Shown here one piece after another: positions 6,481 to 14,919 of a stretch of DNA of 33,796 nucleotides; within the stretch, counting starts at the first letter, position 1, and every line of letters begins with the position of its first letter. Source of the stretch: Bacteroidales bacterium (GTDB lineage Bacteria > Bacteroidota > Bacteroidia > Bacteroidales > P3); the NCBI GenBank assembly GCA_016292015.1, contig JAEEZY010000021.1, positions 1 through 33,796 of the forward strand, given 5' to 3'. Below the pieces are notes generated by a model that was given only the letters and a program-made list of their open reading frames with translations, was not told the DNA's origin and did not search any database. A program made the translations under genes and the position numbers.

Positions 6481-8208
6481 ATGAAACGCTTATTCATACT
6501 TTTATCACTGCTACCATTGTTTGTACAGGCCAATCCTGTTGATAAAGCCACCGCCATGCGTGTGGCTGAGAACTTCTGGTGGCAGGTATTTAAGGAGCAT
6601 GTCACATTCACCGACTATTCGGACGTCCTGAGCCTCACAGAGATTTACCTCTTCGAGGAATACAACGACAAGGGATTCATCGTAATATCGGCAGACGACC
6701 GCGCAATGCCGGTGCTGGGATATTCGCAACGTCCGTTCCTTACACACAACATCTGTCCTTCGATTGCATCATGGCTGCACTCGTATGAAGATCAGATAGC
6801 CTATGCCCGTGAGAACGGAATCAAGGCCGACGAGACGACGAACGCAGAATGGATCGCTCTGAAACAAGGCTCGGCCCTGCCCGAACCGAAAGCCGCCATT
6901 CAAGTAGATCCATTGCTGACTTCGGCTTGGAACCAAGACACGCCATATAACCTCTACTGTCCAGGAGAAGGCAACAACAAAGCCCCGACCGGTTGCGTGG
7001 CCACAGCGCTCGCACAGGTAATGAACTATTGGAAATATCCCGAACACGGCATAGGTCAGAATTCGTACAACTACGCCGACTATACCGACACTAACTTCAA
7101 CTGGCAATATGGAACTCTCAGCGCCGACTTCGAGCACACCCACTATGACTGGGCGAACATGGTTGACACGCTGCGAAACAGTTCCGACAGTGCCAACATC
7201 AAAGCGGTGGCACTGCTCAACTACCACTGCGGTATAGCACTCAACATGCTCTACAAGCCAGGTGGCAGCATGGCTTTCGTCACCATTGAAGACAACATAA
7301 TCTTCGACACCAACTACTACCCCACTCGCATAGCAGCCGAAAACATAATCCCGCGTTTCTTCGGCTATTCTTCGGCATTGGACGGACGGTTGAGCCGCGA
7401 ATTCGACAACATAACCGGCTGGATCAACCTTCTGCGTGACGACCTGCAAAAGGGTCGCCCCATAATATTTGCAGGAGCTGCCGCTGAAGGTCCGTCGGCA
7501 GGACATTGCTTTATTGTTGACGGTTGCAATCCCCGCTTATATTTCCATATCAATATGGGCTGGGGTGGGTATTACGACGGCGACTACCGCATCGATGCAC
7601 TCTCGCCTGGCAATTCCAACTTCAACAAACGTCAGCAGGCCATCATCGGGATGCGGCCTCCTCAGATGTCATGTGTGCATGTAACATGCCTTAGCGCAAC
7701 CAACGAGAATAGCGGCGTATTCCAAGGCGGGAGCCCTGTTTGCGACAAGTTTGTCACCATGAATAGCGCAAACCATGATAACATACTGAACATCGAAGCC
7801 GGCGACGGTGAAATCATAGCCGCTGTCATAGTGAACAACGAGGTGATATACAACTACGGCTATCTAATCGATGGCGAAAACCTGATTGTCACCAACGAAA
7901 AAAACATAGCCTTCGACTTCAACTCATTAGAGGACGACGTTGACCTGAAAGTCTTGTTCGACGCTGGAGAACTTTCCATAGAAACCGCTAACCGCAATGC
8001 CAGCCGTCTGTCGGTTTACTCCAAAGACAAGAACATAATGCTGCGAGGCAACGCCATCGGCTGTGGCAGCATCTACGATGTCATGGGTCGCAAAGTTACC
8101 GACTTCGACGGACAGCTCTCCTCGCACATCTCCGTTCCAGTGTCACAGGCAGGCATCTATATCGTTCGCACCAACGGAGAGTCACACAAAGTATTGGTGA
8201 GACCTTAA
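6481..8208 (+). CDS. C10 family cysteine peptidase, second copy, T9SS cargo
   Basis: The product is 575 residues from the ATG at 6481. An upstream TTG at 6418 is rejected because it would place a repeat-encoded peptide before the signal peptide MKRLFILLSLLPLFVQA. The prodomain (AMRVAENFWWQ; GFIVISADD; PVLGYSQ) parallels the first copy. The probable catalytic Cys is residue 172 in TGCVATALAQVMNYW and the probable His is 342 in AGHCFIVDGCN, followed by MGWGG. The C-terminus (SIYDVMGRKV, GIYIVRTNGESHKVLVRP) is a T9SS-type sorting domain. The two proteins are clearly paralogous but well diverged, so the duplication is old. Likely secreted, with possibly different substrate preference; both active sites look intact. 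Confidence 0.93.
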   Translation: MKRLFILLSLLPLFVQANPVDKATAMRVAENFWWQVFKEHVTFTDYSDVLSLTEIYLFEEYNDKGFIVISADDRAMPVLGYSQRPFLTHNICPSIASWLHSYEDQIAYARENGIKADETTNAEWIALKQGSALPEPKAAIQVDPLLTSAWNQDTPYNLYCPGEGNNKAPTGCVATALAQVMNYWKYPEHGIGQNSYNYADYTDTNFNWQYGTLSADFEHTHYDWANMVDTLRNSSDSANIKAVALLNYHCGIALNMLYKPGGSMAFVTIEDNIIFDTNYYPTRIAAENIIPRFFGYSSALDGRLSREFDNITGWINLLRDDLQKGRPIIFAGAAAEGPSAGHCFIVDGCNPRLYFHINMGWGGYYDGDYRIDALSPGNSNFNKRQQAIIGMRPPQMSCVHVTCLSATNENSGVFQGGSPVCDKFVTMNSANHDNILNIEAGDGEIIAAVIVNNEVIYNYGYLIDGENLIVTNEKNIAFDFNSLEDDVDLKVLFDAGELSIETANRNASRLSVYSKDKNIMLRGNAIGCGSIYDVMGRKVTDFDGQLSSHISVPVSQAGIYIVRTNGESHKVLVRP

Positions 8209-8221
8209 CGAAAAAATTAAC

Positions 8222-8257
8222 GTTGACTCTAACTTTGACTGTAACTAAAACTCCGAC
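8222..8257. repeat. 12-bp degenerate tandem repeat before the CNNM gene
   Basis: Three 12-bp units (GTTGACTCTAAC, TTTGACTGTAAC, TAAAACTCCGAC) are followed by TTA and the ATG at 8261. It fills most of the 52-bp gap after the second C10 gene and is another case of a gap-specific repeat ending at a start codon. Confidence 0.7.
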
Positions 8258-8260
8258 TTA

Positions 8261-9340
8261 ATGCTTCTCTTACTCATCTTTCTCTTTGGTGCGATGGCTA
8301 TATCGTTCCTATGTTCGATATTGGAATCGACGCTTATGTCAACTCCTATATCGTACATAACCTTGCGTGAGGACGAAGGCTACAAACCAGCCACACGATT
8401 CAAACAATACAAAACCGACAACGCTCGTCCAATTGCAGCAATACTGTCGCTCAACACAATAGCCAACACCATAGGTGCTGCCGGCGTAGGTCATCAGGTC
8501 AACGACGCATTTGGAAGCCATTGGTTTACATTGGTGTCGGTAATCACAACTATCTTGATTCTCTTATTTTCCGAGATAATTCCCAAGACAATCGGCACAC
8601 GCCATTGGAGAAAGCTTATGGGCTTCGCTTCCAATACGATACGTCTGCTCATCATCCTCATGTTCCCTTTCGTGGTTCTCATAGAATTGTTCACCAAGGT
8701 ATTTGCTCCCAAAAATGACGAGGAAACGTCGGTAAGTCGCGAGGAAGTTGCAGCCATGGCCGACGTGGGAGAGGACGAAGGTGTCATAGACGAGGACGAG
8801 AACAAGATTATACAGAACATCTTCAAGCTTGACGACATACACATCTACGACGTGATGACTCCTCGCTCGGTGGCGGCAGTGGCTCCCGAGAACATGACCA
8901 TCAAGTCGTTCTACCGCGACGACGAATACTCGCATTTCTCGCGCATACCGGTATATGCTGACAGTGCCGACGACATAACGGGCTACATACTACGCAGCGA
9001 GGCTCTGGAATATCTGGCTGAGGACAAATTTTCGAGCCACCTGTCAGACATCAAGCGTCCCTTGCCTTATTTCAACGAGGAGGACTCCATAAGCAGTGCA
9101 TGGGAATCGATGCTGAAACAAAAGGTGCAAATTGCCATCGCCATAGACGAATACGGCTGTTTCCAAGGCATTCTGACTCTAGAAGACATTATAGAGACCA
9201 TATTCGGATTGGAAATCATCGACGAGAACGACGAAGTCAGCGACATGCAGCAGTATGCGCGCGAACGCTGGCAGCAACGCCAACGGAGATTCCAGTCGAT
9301 CAACATTCCTGAAGACAGCGAGGAGGCTGGGAGAAGCTGA
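8261..9340 (+). CDS. CNNM/CorC-type membrane protein with CBS domains (DUF21)
   Basis: The product has 359 residues. The N-terminal half is a CNNM (DUF21) transmembrane domain with hydrophobic segments at about 1-20, 87-105 and 125-147, and family motifs ESTLMSTPISY and FSEIIPKTIG. The C-terminal half holds a CBS pair (DVMTPRS; FSRIPVYADSADDITGYI; QIAIAIDEYGCFQGILTLEDIIETIFG). CNNM/CorC/hemolysin-C-like proteins are inner-membrane proteins linked to Mg2+ (or Co2+) export, with the CBS pair as cytoplasmic nucleotide-binding regulator. The usual C-terminal transporter-associated domain is absent, giving the short form. Its stop overlaps the next start (TGATG), so the two are probably translationally coupled. 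Confidence 0.9.
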   Translation: MLLLLIFLFGAMAISFLCSILESTLMSTPISYITLREDEGYKPATRFKQYKTDNARPIAAILSLNTIANTIGAAGVGHQVNDAFGSHWFTLVSVITTILILLFSEIIPKTIGTRHWRKLMGFASNTIRLLIILMFPFVVLIELFTKVFAPKNDEETSVSREEVAAMADVGEDEGVIDEDENKIIQNIFKLDDIHIYDVMTPRSVAAVAPENMTIKSFYRDDEYSHFSRIPVYADSADDITGYILRSEALEYLAEDKFSSHLSDIKRPLPYFNEEDSISSAWESMLKQKVQIAIAIDEYGCFQGILTLEDIIETIFGLEIIDENDEVSDMQQYARERWQQRQRRFQSINIPEDSEEAGRS

Positions 9341-10116
9341 TGACCACAGTAAAATACATCTACCACAGTTGTTTTGTGCTCGAGAGCGACGATGTTGTTG
9401 TGGTTTTCGACTATTGGAAAGACCCTCTGGGCTATCTGCACGACATCCTCGCCAACACACAGAAACAAGTATATGTGTTCGTCTCGCACTTCCATGAAGA
9501 CCACTACAACCCAGAAATATTAAGATGGGGGCATGGTGACGAGCGCATCACTGTACAGCCTCGCCTCATGCTGTCGTATGACACCGTGAGGAAGCGCCGA
9601 GTACAGCGTACGCTTGTCCGCGACATAATGAATCCTGAAAGATTCTACGAGGACGAATATATCCGCGCAATATACTATCGTTCGACTGATATCGGGGTTG
9701 CCGTCGCTTTGACATTCTCTGACGGCTCGACGGCGTTCCATGCTGGAGACCTGAACAACTGGTATTTCACAGAAGGCGACCACCTCAAAGTGTCACTCGA
9801 CGAAATGGAAGGGATGTATATGTCTGTTGTGCGCTCGGTACGAGCCAACATAGAACACTTCACTCACGTTATGCTACCCATCGACCCCCGCCTTGAGAGC
9901 AATATGCTGCGCAGCTCGATGCAGTGGCTCAACAAAATCTATACCGACAACTTCTACCCGATGCATTTCTGGCACCGTTACTCGCTCATGGCCGAAAGCC
10001 TGACAGAGATGCAACATCTTTTCTCCGACACCACATTCTGGTATCCAATGCCTCTGCCAAAAGGATGCGTCAACGAACCACTGCAAGAAAAAACTCCCCT
10101 TTCCGACTTGGGATGA
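9340..10116 (+). CDS. MBL-fold metallo-hydrolase
   Basis: The product has 258 residues and is cytoplasmic (no signal peptide). It has the metal-binding motif HFHEDH (H50, H52, D54, H55), FHAGDLNNW (H134, D137), and a later conserved His in PMHFWHR (H209). These are the expected ligands of a dinuclear metallo-beta-lactamase fold. The substrate cannot be inferred. It is close in layout to short uncharacterised Zn-dependent hydrolases of the UlaG-like type. The start overlaps the stop of the CNNM gene by one base. It converges on the minus-strand gene ending at 10134 with only 17 bp between, and I see no obvious hairpin terminator there. Confidence 0.85.
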   Translation: MTTVKYIYHSCFVLESDDVVVVFDYWKDPLGYLHDILANTQKQVYVFVSHFHEDHYNPEILRWGHGDERITVQPRLMLSYDTVRKRRVQRTLVRDIMNPERFYEDEYIRAIYYRSTDIGVAVALTFSDGSTAFHAGDLNNWYFTEGDHLKVSLDEMEGMYMSVVRSVRANIEHFTHVMLPIDPRLESNMLRSSMQWLNKIYTDNFYPMHFWHRYSLMAESLTEMQHLFSDTTFWYPMPLPKGCVNEPLQEKTPLSDLG

Positions 10117-10133
10117 GGTTTTGATTCAGATGC

Positions 10134-10883
10134 CTACTGCTCTATGTCAAAGACATAGACGTTCTGTGCGGCGTCTATGACAAACAGTTGCCCGTCTTTC
10201 ACTTCTATGTATTGGGCTTTCTTGTCAAGGGACATACGGCTTGCGACATCGCCTGTCTTTTTCTCAAGCAGAAACACGAAATCCTTCTCACCGGCGAAGC
10301 CGTAGGTGCAAACAATATAATTGCCTTCCAAGACGATAATGTCGTTGCTCATCAGATAGTCCGTCTGCCACACCAATTTGCCGCTTTTGCAATCGAGACA
10401 GTACATCCTCGAGCAGCGTCCGTCCAACTTATCAGAATAGGTCGGGCAAGCCAGGTTGAAATAGAATCGCCCGTCCTCATATCTGATATCCTGCAGCTCT
10501 AGCATATACTCGCCCGTTATGCGACATAGGTCGTATTCCTTAGCCAGTTTACCGTCCTTGTCGTAAAGCGCCAGCACAAAAGCATAGGTCTCATCGTTCA
10601 TCGAGCTACGGAACAGGCCGAAGGCTCCAAAGTTGGTATTTTCCGAAATGATGAGCTGCATCTGCTCCGTCGTTTCCGACCTCATCAGATTCGGCACCCT
10701 CGACTCGTCGCGGAGGCGATAGTGGAAACCCGCTGGCTTGTTCTTGCCCGTAAGTCCGAAACGGCTCTCCCATTGCTCTCCGATAGCCGGGTGTTTCTTC
10801 ACAAGTGTGAGTTTCTGCGCGTCAACAGCGCCGCACATCAGCAGCATGACGCACAATACCGAGAGGAAACGATAGTATTTCAT
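10134..10883 (-). CDS. Secreted beta-propeller-like protein, function unknown
   Basis: The product is 249 residues from the ATG at 10883, chosen because it begins the signal peptide MKYYRFLSVLCVMLLMCGAVDA and sits 30 nt downstream of an excellent promoter. A longer ORF start at 10925 would lie upstream of the -7 box. The mature part has repeated blade-like stretches (RMYCLDCKSGKLVWQTDYL; GNYIVCTYGF; DGQLFVIDAAQNVYVFDIEQ) reminiscent of PQQ/quinoprotein-type beta-propellers. No catalytic motif is visible. It is probably periplasmic or surface-associated and monocistronic. Confidence 0.7.
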   Translation of the reverse strand: MKYYRFLSVLCVMLLMCGAVDAQKLTLVKKHPAIGEQWESRFGLTGKNKPAGFHYRLRDESRVPNLMRSETTEQMQLIISENTNFGAFGLFRSSMNDETYAFVLALYDKDGKLAKEYDLCRITGEYMLELQDIRYEDGRFYFNLACPTYSDKLDGRCSRMYCLDCKSGKLVWQTDYLMSNDIIVLEGNYIVCTYGFAGEKDFVFLLEKKTGDVASRMSLDKKAQYIEVKDGQLFVIDAAQNVYVFDIEQ

Positions 10884-10912
10884 ATTTTTTATTTGTTCTT
10901 TATTTTGAACTG

Positions 10913-10944
10913 CAAAAATAACCATAATTTCTCAATCAGACAAA
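10913..10944 (-). promoter_or_regulatory. Bacteroidota-type promoter TTTG-N20-TATTTTTG
   Basis: On the minus strand, TTTG (10944-10941), a 20-nt spacer and TATTTTTG (10920-10913) match the published Bacteroidota -33/-7 consensus (TTTG-N19-20-TAnnTTTG) perfectly. The expected start site near 10905 gives a leader of about 20 nt before the ATG at 10883. It is one of the two best promoter matches in the window. Confidence 0.75.
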
Positions 10945-10962
10945 CTACATCGGTTTCTCTCG

Positions 10963-11685
10963 CTACAACACCCTCCTTATCGTGGCTAACGTGTGCGTAT
11001 AGAGTCCCCTGTCGTCATTGTATATTCCCTTGCCGTCAACCCTGTCAATCCTCACCTGTCCCGATGCATGGACGATACGGTTGTCGCCCATATATATTCC
11101 AACATGGATAATCTTTCCCTTTTCGTTCTTGAAGAAACACAAGTCGTTACAAGCAGCATTGCCTATCGACCTCACCTCTTCGCCGCATAAAGCCTGCTGC
11201 GAGGCATCGCGGGGCAACATCATCCCGCACACCCTATACACCACCTGGGTCAAACCCGAGCAGTCGATACCCATGCAGCTCTTCCCTCCCCAGAGATAGG
11301 GCGTGTGGAGCAACTTCACTGCCAAGGCAACTGGGTTGTTGCAACTTTGTGCCACATCGGGCAGGCGCCCTCCCATCGGCACCAGGAACGAGTCGTCACC
11401 CAGCGAAACATTCATCAACGGCTCCGCAACAAACCCTTCCCACTGGCCGATTGCGTCATATTCCGCCTTTTCAATGATGGTGTACTGTTTGTTGTCAATC
11501 CATCCCTCATAATCATACTCCTCACAGCGTATGCGGCTCCATTTCTCCTGACGTTCCAAAACAGTCATCCTGTCGCCAAACAAGAGCTCATCAACAAGCT
11601 CGGCCTTATCCGAGGCTTCAGCCCTTACCGGGCATAGCGGTAATGTGCAGACGGCGTACATACTTTTATAATCTTCCACTTTCAA
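10963..11685 (-). CDS. NlpC/P60 (C40) cell-wall peptidase with N-terminal SH3-like domains
   Basis: The product has 240 residues. Residues about 1-75 form a bacterial SH3-like domain (LVDELLFGDRM; EGWIDNKQYTI). The C-terminal half is an NlpC/P60 domain: YLWGGKSCMGIDCSGLTQVVY with probable nucleophile C142, IIHVGIYMG with H194, and VHASGQVR with H206 as third residue. Such enzymes cut gamma-D-Glu-diamino acid bonds in peptidoglycan peptides (dipeptidyl-peptidase VI type). No signal peptide is seen, so it may act on cytoplasmic recycled muropeptides or use another route. Its start overlaps the end of the DUF4294 gene by 20 nt, indicating one transcript. Confidence 0.9.
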   Translation of the reverse strand: MKVEDYKSMYAVCTLPLCPVRAEASDKAELVDELLFGDRMTVLERQEKWSRIRCEEYDYEGWIDNKQYTIIEKAEYDAIGQWEGFVAEPLMNVSLGDDSFLVPMGGRLPDVAQSCNNPVALAVKLLHTPYLWGGKSCMGIDCSGLTQVVYRVCGMMLPRDASQQALCGEEVRSIGNAACNDLCFFKNEKGKIIHVGIYMGDNRIVHASGQVRIDRVDGKGIYNDDRGLYTHTLATIRRVL

Positions 11686-12262
11686 CGTACAGTGTGATTC
11701 GTTCTATAAGGTTGTCTTCTTTATTGTGTTCGGGGTCGTAACGTGCTTTCAGCTTAAAACCGAATATCCACGCAAATGACTGGTAGAAACCTGCCCTCAC
11801 CTTGCCTCGCAGCTCGCCCACACACATGTAAGCCGACTTGCCTGTCTCTCGGTCGAGCAACTTGAGCAACACCTTCCCCTGCGAGATGGTACATTTTTTC
11901 AATTCCGCAGCATATCTATCCATTATCTCGTCCTCTTTGGCTTTCATATACTTGCGCCGCTCGCTCTTGGTCATATCCTTCACGTCACGCTCCACTATGT
12001 CCAGCTCCCTGCGGGCAGCTTTGGCGTATGGCAACATCTTTTTAATATTGCGTATCAGCTTCTTGTTCTTTTTTATCTCCTCCTCCGTGAGGCTCACGCG
12101 CTTCATCACCGTAACCTCGCGCAGATAGTACCTCGGCATCGTGTCGCCTCCAATTATCACCGCCAGCTGATAGTTGACCTCCTGATCTGCGGGCTGTTGC
12201 GCCCTTACCGCAAACGAAGGCAGTATCATAAACAACAACAGTATGAGCCTATGACTCCTCAA
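11666..12262 (-). CDS. DUF4294 domain-containing secreted protein
   Basis: The product has 198 residues with signal peptide MRSHRLILLLFMILPSFAVRA. The mature part has the DUF4294 pattern: a short beta segment GGDTMPRYYLREV, a long charged helical region (LRNIKKMLPYAKAAR-like, KSERRKYMKAKEDEI), then KLLDRETG and an RGKVRAGFYQSFAWIFG end. DUF4294 is a Bacteroidota family without assigned function. It is probably periplasmic. It lies between the BaiN-like flavoprotein (16-bp gap) and the NlpC/P60 gene (20-nt overlap). Confidence 0.85.
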   Translation of the reverse strand: MRSHRLILLLFMILPSFAVRAQQPADQEVNYQLAVIIGGDTMPRYYLREVTVMKRVSLTEEEIKKNKKLIRNIKKMLPYAKAARRELDIVERDVKDMTKSERRKYMKAKEDEIMDRYAAELKKCTISQGKVLLKLLDRETGKSAYMCVGELRGKVRAGFYQSFAWIFGFKLKARYDPEHNKEDNLIERITLYVESGRL

Positions 12263-12278
12263 TTCCTATTCACTATTT

Positions 12279-13544
12279 TCATTTCGCCTGACCGGCAGCC
12301 CACCCCGTCGAGAAGGCCATCTGCAGGTTGTATCCTCCCGTATCGCCGTCAAGGTCGAGCACCTCGCCGGCAAAATGCAAGCCGTTCACCAGCTTCGACT
12401 CCATGGTCTTGGGGTCTATCTCTTTGAGGCTTACGCCTCCCTGCGTGACAACCGCCTCTGTGTAGTCGCGGGTGCCCGTGAGCGTAAGCTGGCAGTCTTT
12501 CAGGAATCCGAGCAGCCGCTTGCGCTCCGCGGCGTTTATCTGGTTCAGCCGCTTGTAGTATTCTATATGCATCGACTTCAAGGCCAGTGGGATTATCTCC
12601 GCCGGCAGCCAAAGACGCAGCGCGTCGTTGAGCACTCGCGTCCCGTTGCCGTTCAGGTCGCCTATCAGCCGTCTGTCCAATTCGGCCGCTTCTACCGCTG
12701 GCTTGAGGTCGATATGTGCCACCAGTTTCTCGCCACGATGCAGCACTCGGCTCACCATACGGCTTGCGCTCAACGCCAGCGGGCCGCCGATACCGTCGCT
12801 CGTGAACGTCAGCTCTCCGAAGCCATCGTACAGCTTCTTCCCCTCCTTCGGCGCAATCCAAAGTCGAACGTTCTTCAGCGTGAAGGCCTCCAAGTCTTCC
12901 GGCAGCCGCTCCTCGCACACGAGCGGGACGAGCGAGGGCACTGTGTCAACAACCGTGTGTCCCGCCTCTTTGGCCAACTGGTAGCCCGCGCCTGTCGAGC
13001 CTGTCGTTGGGTAGCTCATACCGCCGGTGGCCACTATCACCTTCGGTGCAAATATCGTCTCACCGTTCAACAGTCGCACTCCGCCGATGCGTCGGCTCCC
13101 ATCCTCCTCGTCAACAATCACAAGACTCTTCACCACACTGTTCTTCCTCATCTCCACACGTTCGTTCCGTTCAAGCCACTCCACCAAGGCGAGGAATATG
13201 TCGAGCGCCTTGCCGCTTGTCGGAAACACTCGGTTGCCTCGCTCCACCGTCAGCGGCACGCCTCGCTGCTCGAAGAAATCCATCAGCTCCGTGTTAAAGA
13301 ACCTGGCAAAGCAGTTACGCAGAAAACGCGCGTCTGAGCCGACGTGCGTCATAAAGTCTTTAAGCGTTGAAGTGTTGGTGAGGTTGCAACGACCTTTGCC
13401 TGTTATGCGCAACTTGCGTCCAGGTTGGTCCATTTTCTCGAGCAACACGACCTGGCGGCCTTGTTCGGCGGCCACGGTAGCAGCCATTAAGCCGGCTGCG
13501 CCGGCACCGACAACGATTACATCGTTATCTTTCGAACCATCCAA
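12279..13544 (-). CDS. BaiN/HI0933-like NAD(P)/FAD-dependent oxidoreductase
   Basis: The product has 421 residues. The N-terminal Rossmann FAD-binding motif is VVGAGAAGLMAA (GxGxxG at residues 13-18), followed by an acidic strand end LLEK and the family signature GKGRCNLTN (residues 49-57). Further family markers are ATGGMSYPTTGSTGAGY, the HFAGEVLDLDGDTGGYNLQ block and a terminal STGWAAG. Family members are flavoproteins of often unknown substrate; BaiN acts in bile-acid reduction in clostridia, but that function should not be transferred here. It is cytoplasmic. The start overlaps the end of the usp gene by 20 nt. Confidence 0.9.
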   Translation of the reverse strand: MDGSKDNDVIVVGAGAAGLMAATVAAEQGRQVVLLEKMDQPGRKLRITGKGRCNLTNTSTLKDFMTHVGSDARFLRNCFARFFNTELMDFFEQRGVPLTVERGNRVFPTSGKALDIFLALVEWLERNERVEMRKNSVVKSLVIVDEEDGSRRIGGVRLLNGETIFAPKVIVATGGMSYPTTGSTGAGYQLAKEAGHTVVDTVPSLVPLVCEERLPEDLEAFTLKNVRLWIAPKEGKKLYDGFGELTFTSDGIGGPLALSASRMVSRVLHRGEKLVAHIDLKPAVEAAELDRRLIGDLNGNGTRVLNDALRLWLPAEIIPLALKSMHIEYYKRLNQINAAERKRLLGFLKDCQLTLTGTRDYTEAVVTQGGVSLKEIDPKTMESKLVNGLHFAGEVLDLDGDTGGYNLQMAFSTGWAAGQAK

Positions 13545-14364
13545 TGTCGTGGGGGTGTATGCAAAGCACTGGAATCTGTGAATGGTGCACTATCTGCTGT
13601 GCGTTCGTGCCAAGAAAGATACGTGCAACATTTATCGGGTTGTTCTGCTCCGTGTTTATCGCCACCAAGTCTGCGTCTATCTCCTCGGCATATTTCATCA
13701 CCGTGTCGCAGTAGTTGCTGTACCTCTTCACGATGCTCAAATGTCTTACCCCCTCCTGCTTCATGTACTCCTCTATTTGGAAGATGTAGGTGCGCAAATC
13801 CGACGCATACACAGACGAATCAATCAAGCCAAGTATATGCACCCGCGAGCCGAATATCTTCGCCATCTCGGTGGTGAAGGGCACCTTCTGGCGCGAAGTC
13901 TCGTTCACACGGATAGGCATCACAATGTTCTCCAAGTCTTTGTGGAAGTTGAATCCCTCTCTGATTGTGAGTACCGGGCAGGGCGAGTCCTGCACTATTC
14001 GCACCGCCGTGCTACCCATAAAGTAACGCTCGAATCCCGACGCACCGTTCGTACCGCACACTATCATCGGTGACTTCTCCTCGCGCGCCGCCGCACCCAG
14101 CACCTGCGCCACCTTGCCGCTGCGCACCTCGGTGGTAAGCTTGCCTCCCGTCAACCTGCGGCTGTATTTCTCCTGCAGTTCAACCAGTTTGTCGCCTGCC
14201 AGATGTATGGCCGACTCCAACTGCTCGTCGGTGAATAGTTTTTTCTCTCGCTTTACCCAAATCAGTTTGATGTCCGTATGCATCTTGTTCGCTATGTCTA
14301 TAGCCAGCTCAAGTGCCATGTACGAACCGTTCGAGAAGTCTGTTCCAACTACAATAGAACTCAT
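13525..14364 (-). CDS. Universal stress protein, two UspA domains
   Basis: The product has 279 residues. Residues 1-140 form a complete Usp domain (IVVGTDFSNGS start; MIVCGTNGASGFERYFMGST nucleotide-loop region, then VQDSPCPVLTIRE). Residues about 145-279 are a degenerate second Usp domain (IVMPIRVNETS; DADLVAINTEQ; QIVHHSQIPVLCI) in which the G-x2-G-x9-G-[ST] loop is not clear. The usual role is stress or growth-arrest survival; partners unknown. It is first gene of the minus-strand group usp, BaiN-like, DUF4294 and NlpC/P60. A promoter may lie far upstream at 14826-14856, implying a long leader. Confidence 0.9.
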   Translation of the reverse strand: MSSIVVGTDFSNGSYMALELAIDIANKMHTDIKLIWVKREKKLFTDEQLESAIHLAGDKLVELQEKYSRRLTGGKLTTEVRSGKVAQVLGAAAREEKSPMIVCGTNGASGFERYFMGSTAVRIVQDSPCPVLTIREGFNFHKDLENIVMPIRVNETSRQKVPFTTEMAKIFGSRVHILGLIDSSVYASDLRTYIFQIEEYMKQEGVRHLSIVKRYSNYCDTVMKYAEEIDADLVAINTEQNNPINVARIFLGTNAQQIVHHSQIPVLCIHPHDIGWFER

Positions 14365-14451
14365 CTTGTTTGTGCTTTTTCAATGTTATACGTCTTAAAA
14401 CGGCCCATTGTTACAAATATTGTACGCGCCGCCATATTTTTTTATATTTAT

Positions 14452-14580
14452 TAAGAAATCCCTCCCCACCCCTTTGTCTAATTCCTCTTCCCGCTTTAAC
14501 AAATCCCTCCCAAATCAGCCAACAACCCTCCCAACCCCTCTCCTCTCAAAATATCATCCTCAACCCGACTCGAACCCAAC
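14452..14580. other. C/T-rich, G-poor intergenic tract
   Basis: The stretch upstream of the usp gene is almost without G on the + strand (only about four in 130 bases by eye), with words such as CCCTCCC and CCAACCC recurring. No gene or RNA is credible. It adjoins the 11-bp array that starts at 14581. Confidence 0.6.
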
Positions 14581-14701
14581 TAGGAGATGACTAGGAGATA
14601 ACACGAAGATACCACGAATATGCCACGAATGGGCCTCAAGCATATCACATAGGTAATACGGAAGCAATACAGGATTGTGACGGAAGCAATACGGAAGTGA
14701 T
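14581..14701. repeat. Degenerate 11-bp tandem array, 11 units
   Basis: Exactly 121 bp can be cut into eleven 11-bp units, for example TAGGAGATGAC, TAGGAGATAAC, ACGAAGATACC, ACGAATATGCC, then ACGGAAGCAAT (twice) and ACGGAAGTGAT. Similarity between neighbours is high and fades with distance, as expected for an old array growing by local duplication. It lies between the usp gene and the small minus-strand ORF. Confidence 0.8.
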
Positions 14702-14719
14702 GACTATTATCTCTGTCTC

Positions 14720-14788
14720 TCAGTTAGTTGCAGGACACACTTTTGTACTGAAAACATTGGACTCATAGTTCATCTCGTTGATATTCAC
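14720..14788 (-). CDS. Small ORF (22 aa) behind its own promoter; function unknown
   Basis: From a GTG at 14788 the minus strand encodes [20 protein letters not shown] then TN and TGA. Other starts in the same frame are ATG at 14773 (17 residues) and TTG at 14815 (31 residues). It lies directly downstream of a strong-looking promoter (14826-14856). I recognise no family. It may be a small peptide, a leader peptide on the usp transcript, or the tail of a decayed gene. Coding is supported only by the promoter and position. Confidence 0.3.
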   Translation of the reverse strand: MNINEMNYESNVFSTKVCPATN

Positions 14789-14825
14789 GTCTTTGTTATA
14801 TAACGCAATATTCAATTCTCTTCTG

Positions 14826-14856
14826 CAAATATACACCTTTTTTCTCAAAAGCCAAA
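14826..14856 (-). promoter_or_regulatory. Bacteroidota-type promoter TTTG-N19-TATATTTG
   Basis: On the minus strand, TTTG (14856-14853), 19 nt and TATATTTG (14833-14826) match the consensus fully. It points toward the small ORF at 14720-14788 and, about 450 nt further, the usp gene at 14364. It lies in the same gap as the ruvB promoter region, on the opposite strand. Confidence 0.65.
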
Positions 14857-14919
14857 CAAAAAAACAACATTTTTCTCGCCTTCCCAAAAAGCACAATAAA
14901 TCTCGCTCCTCAACGTTTT

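Noticed and set aside
14560..14585. tRNA T-arm-like sequence (minus-strand GGGTTCGAGTCGGG)
   Set aside because: The stem on the two sides of the loop does not pair beyond one base pair, and no acceptor, anticodon or D arm is found nearby.
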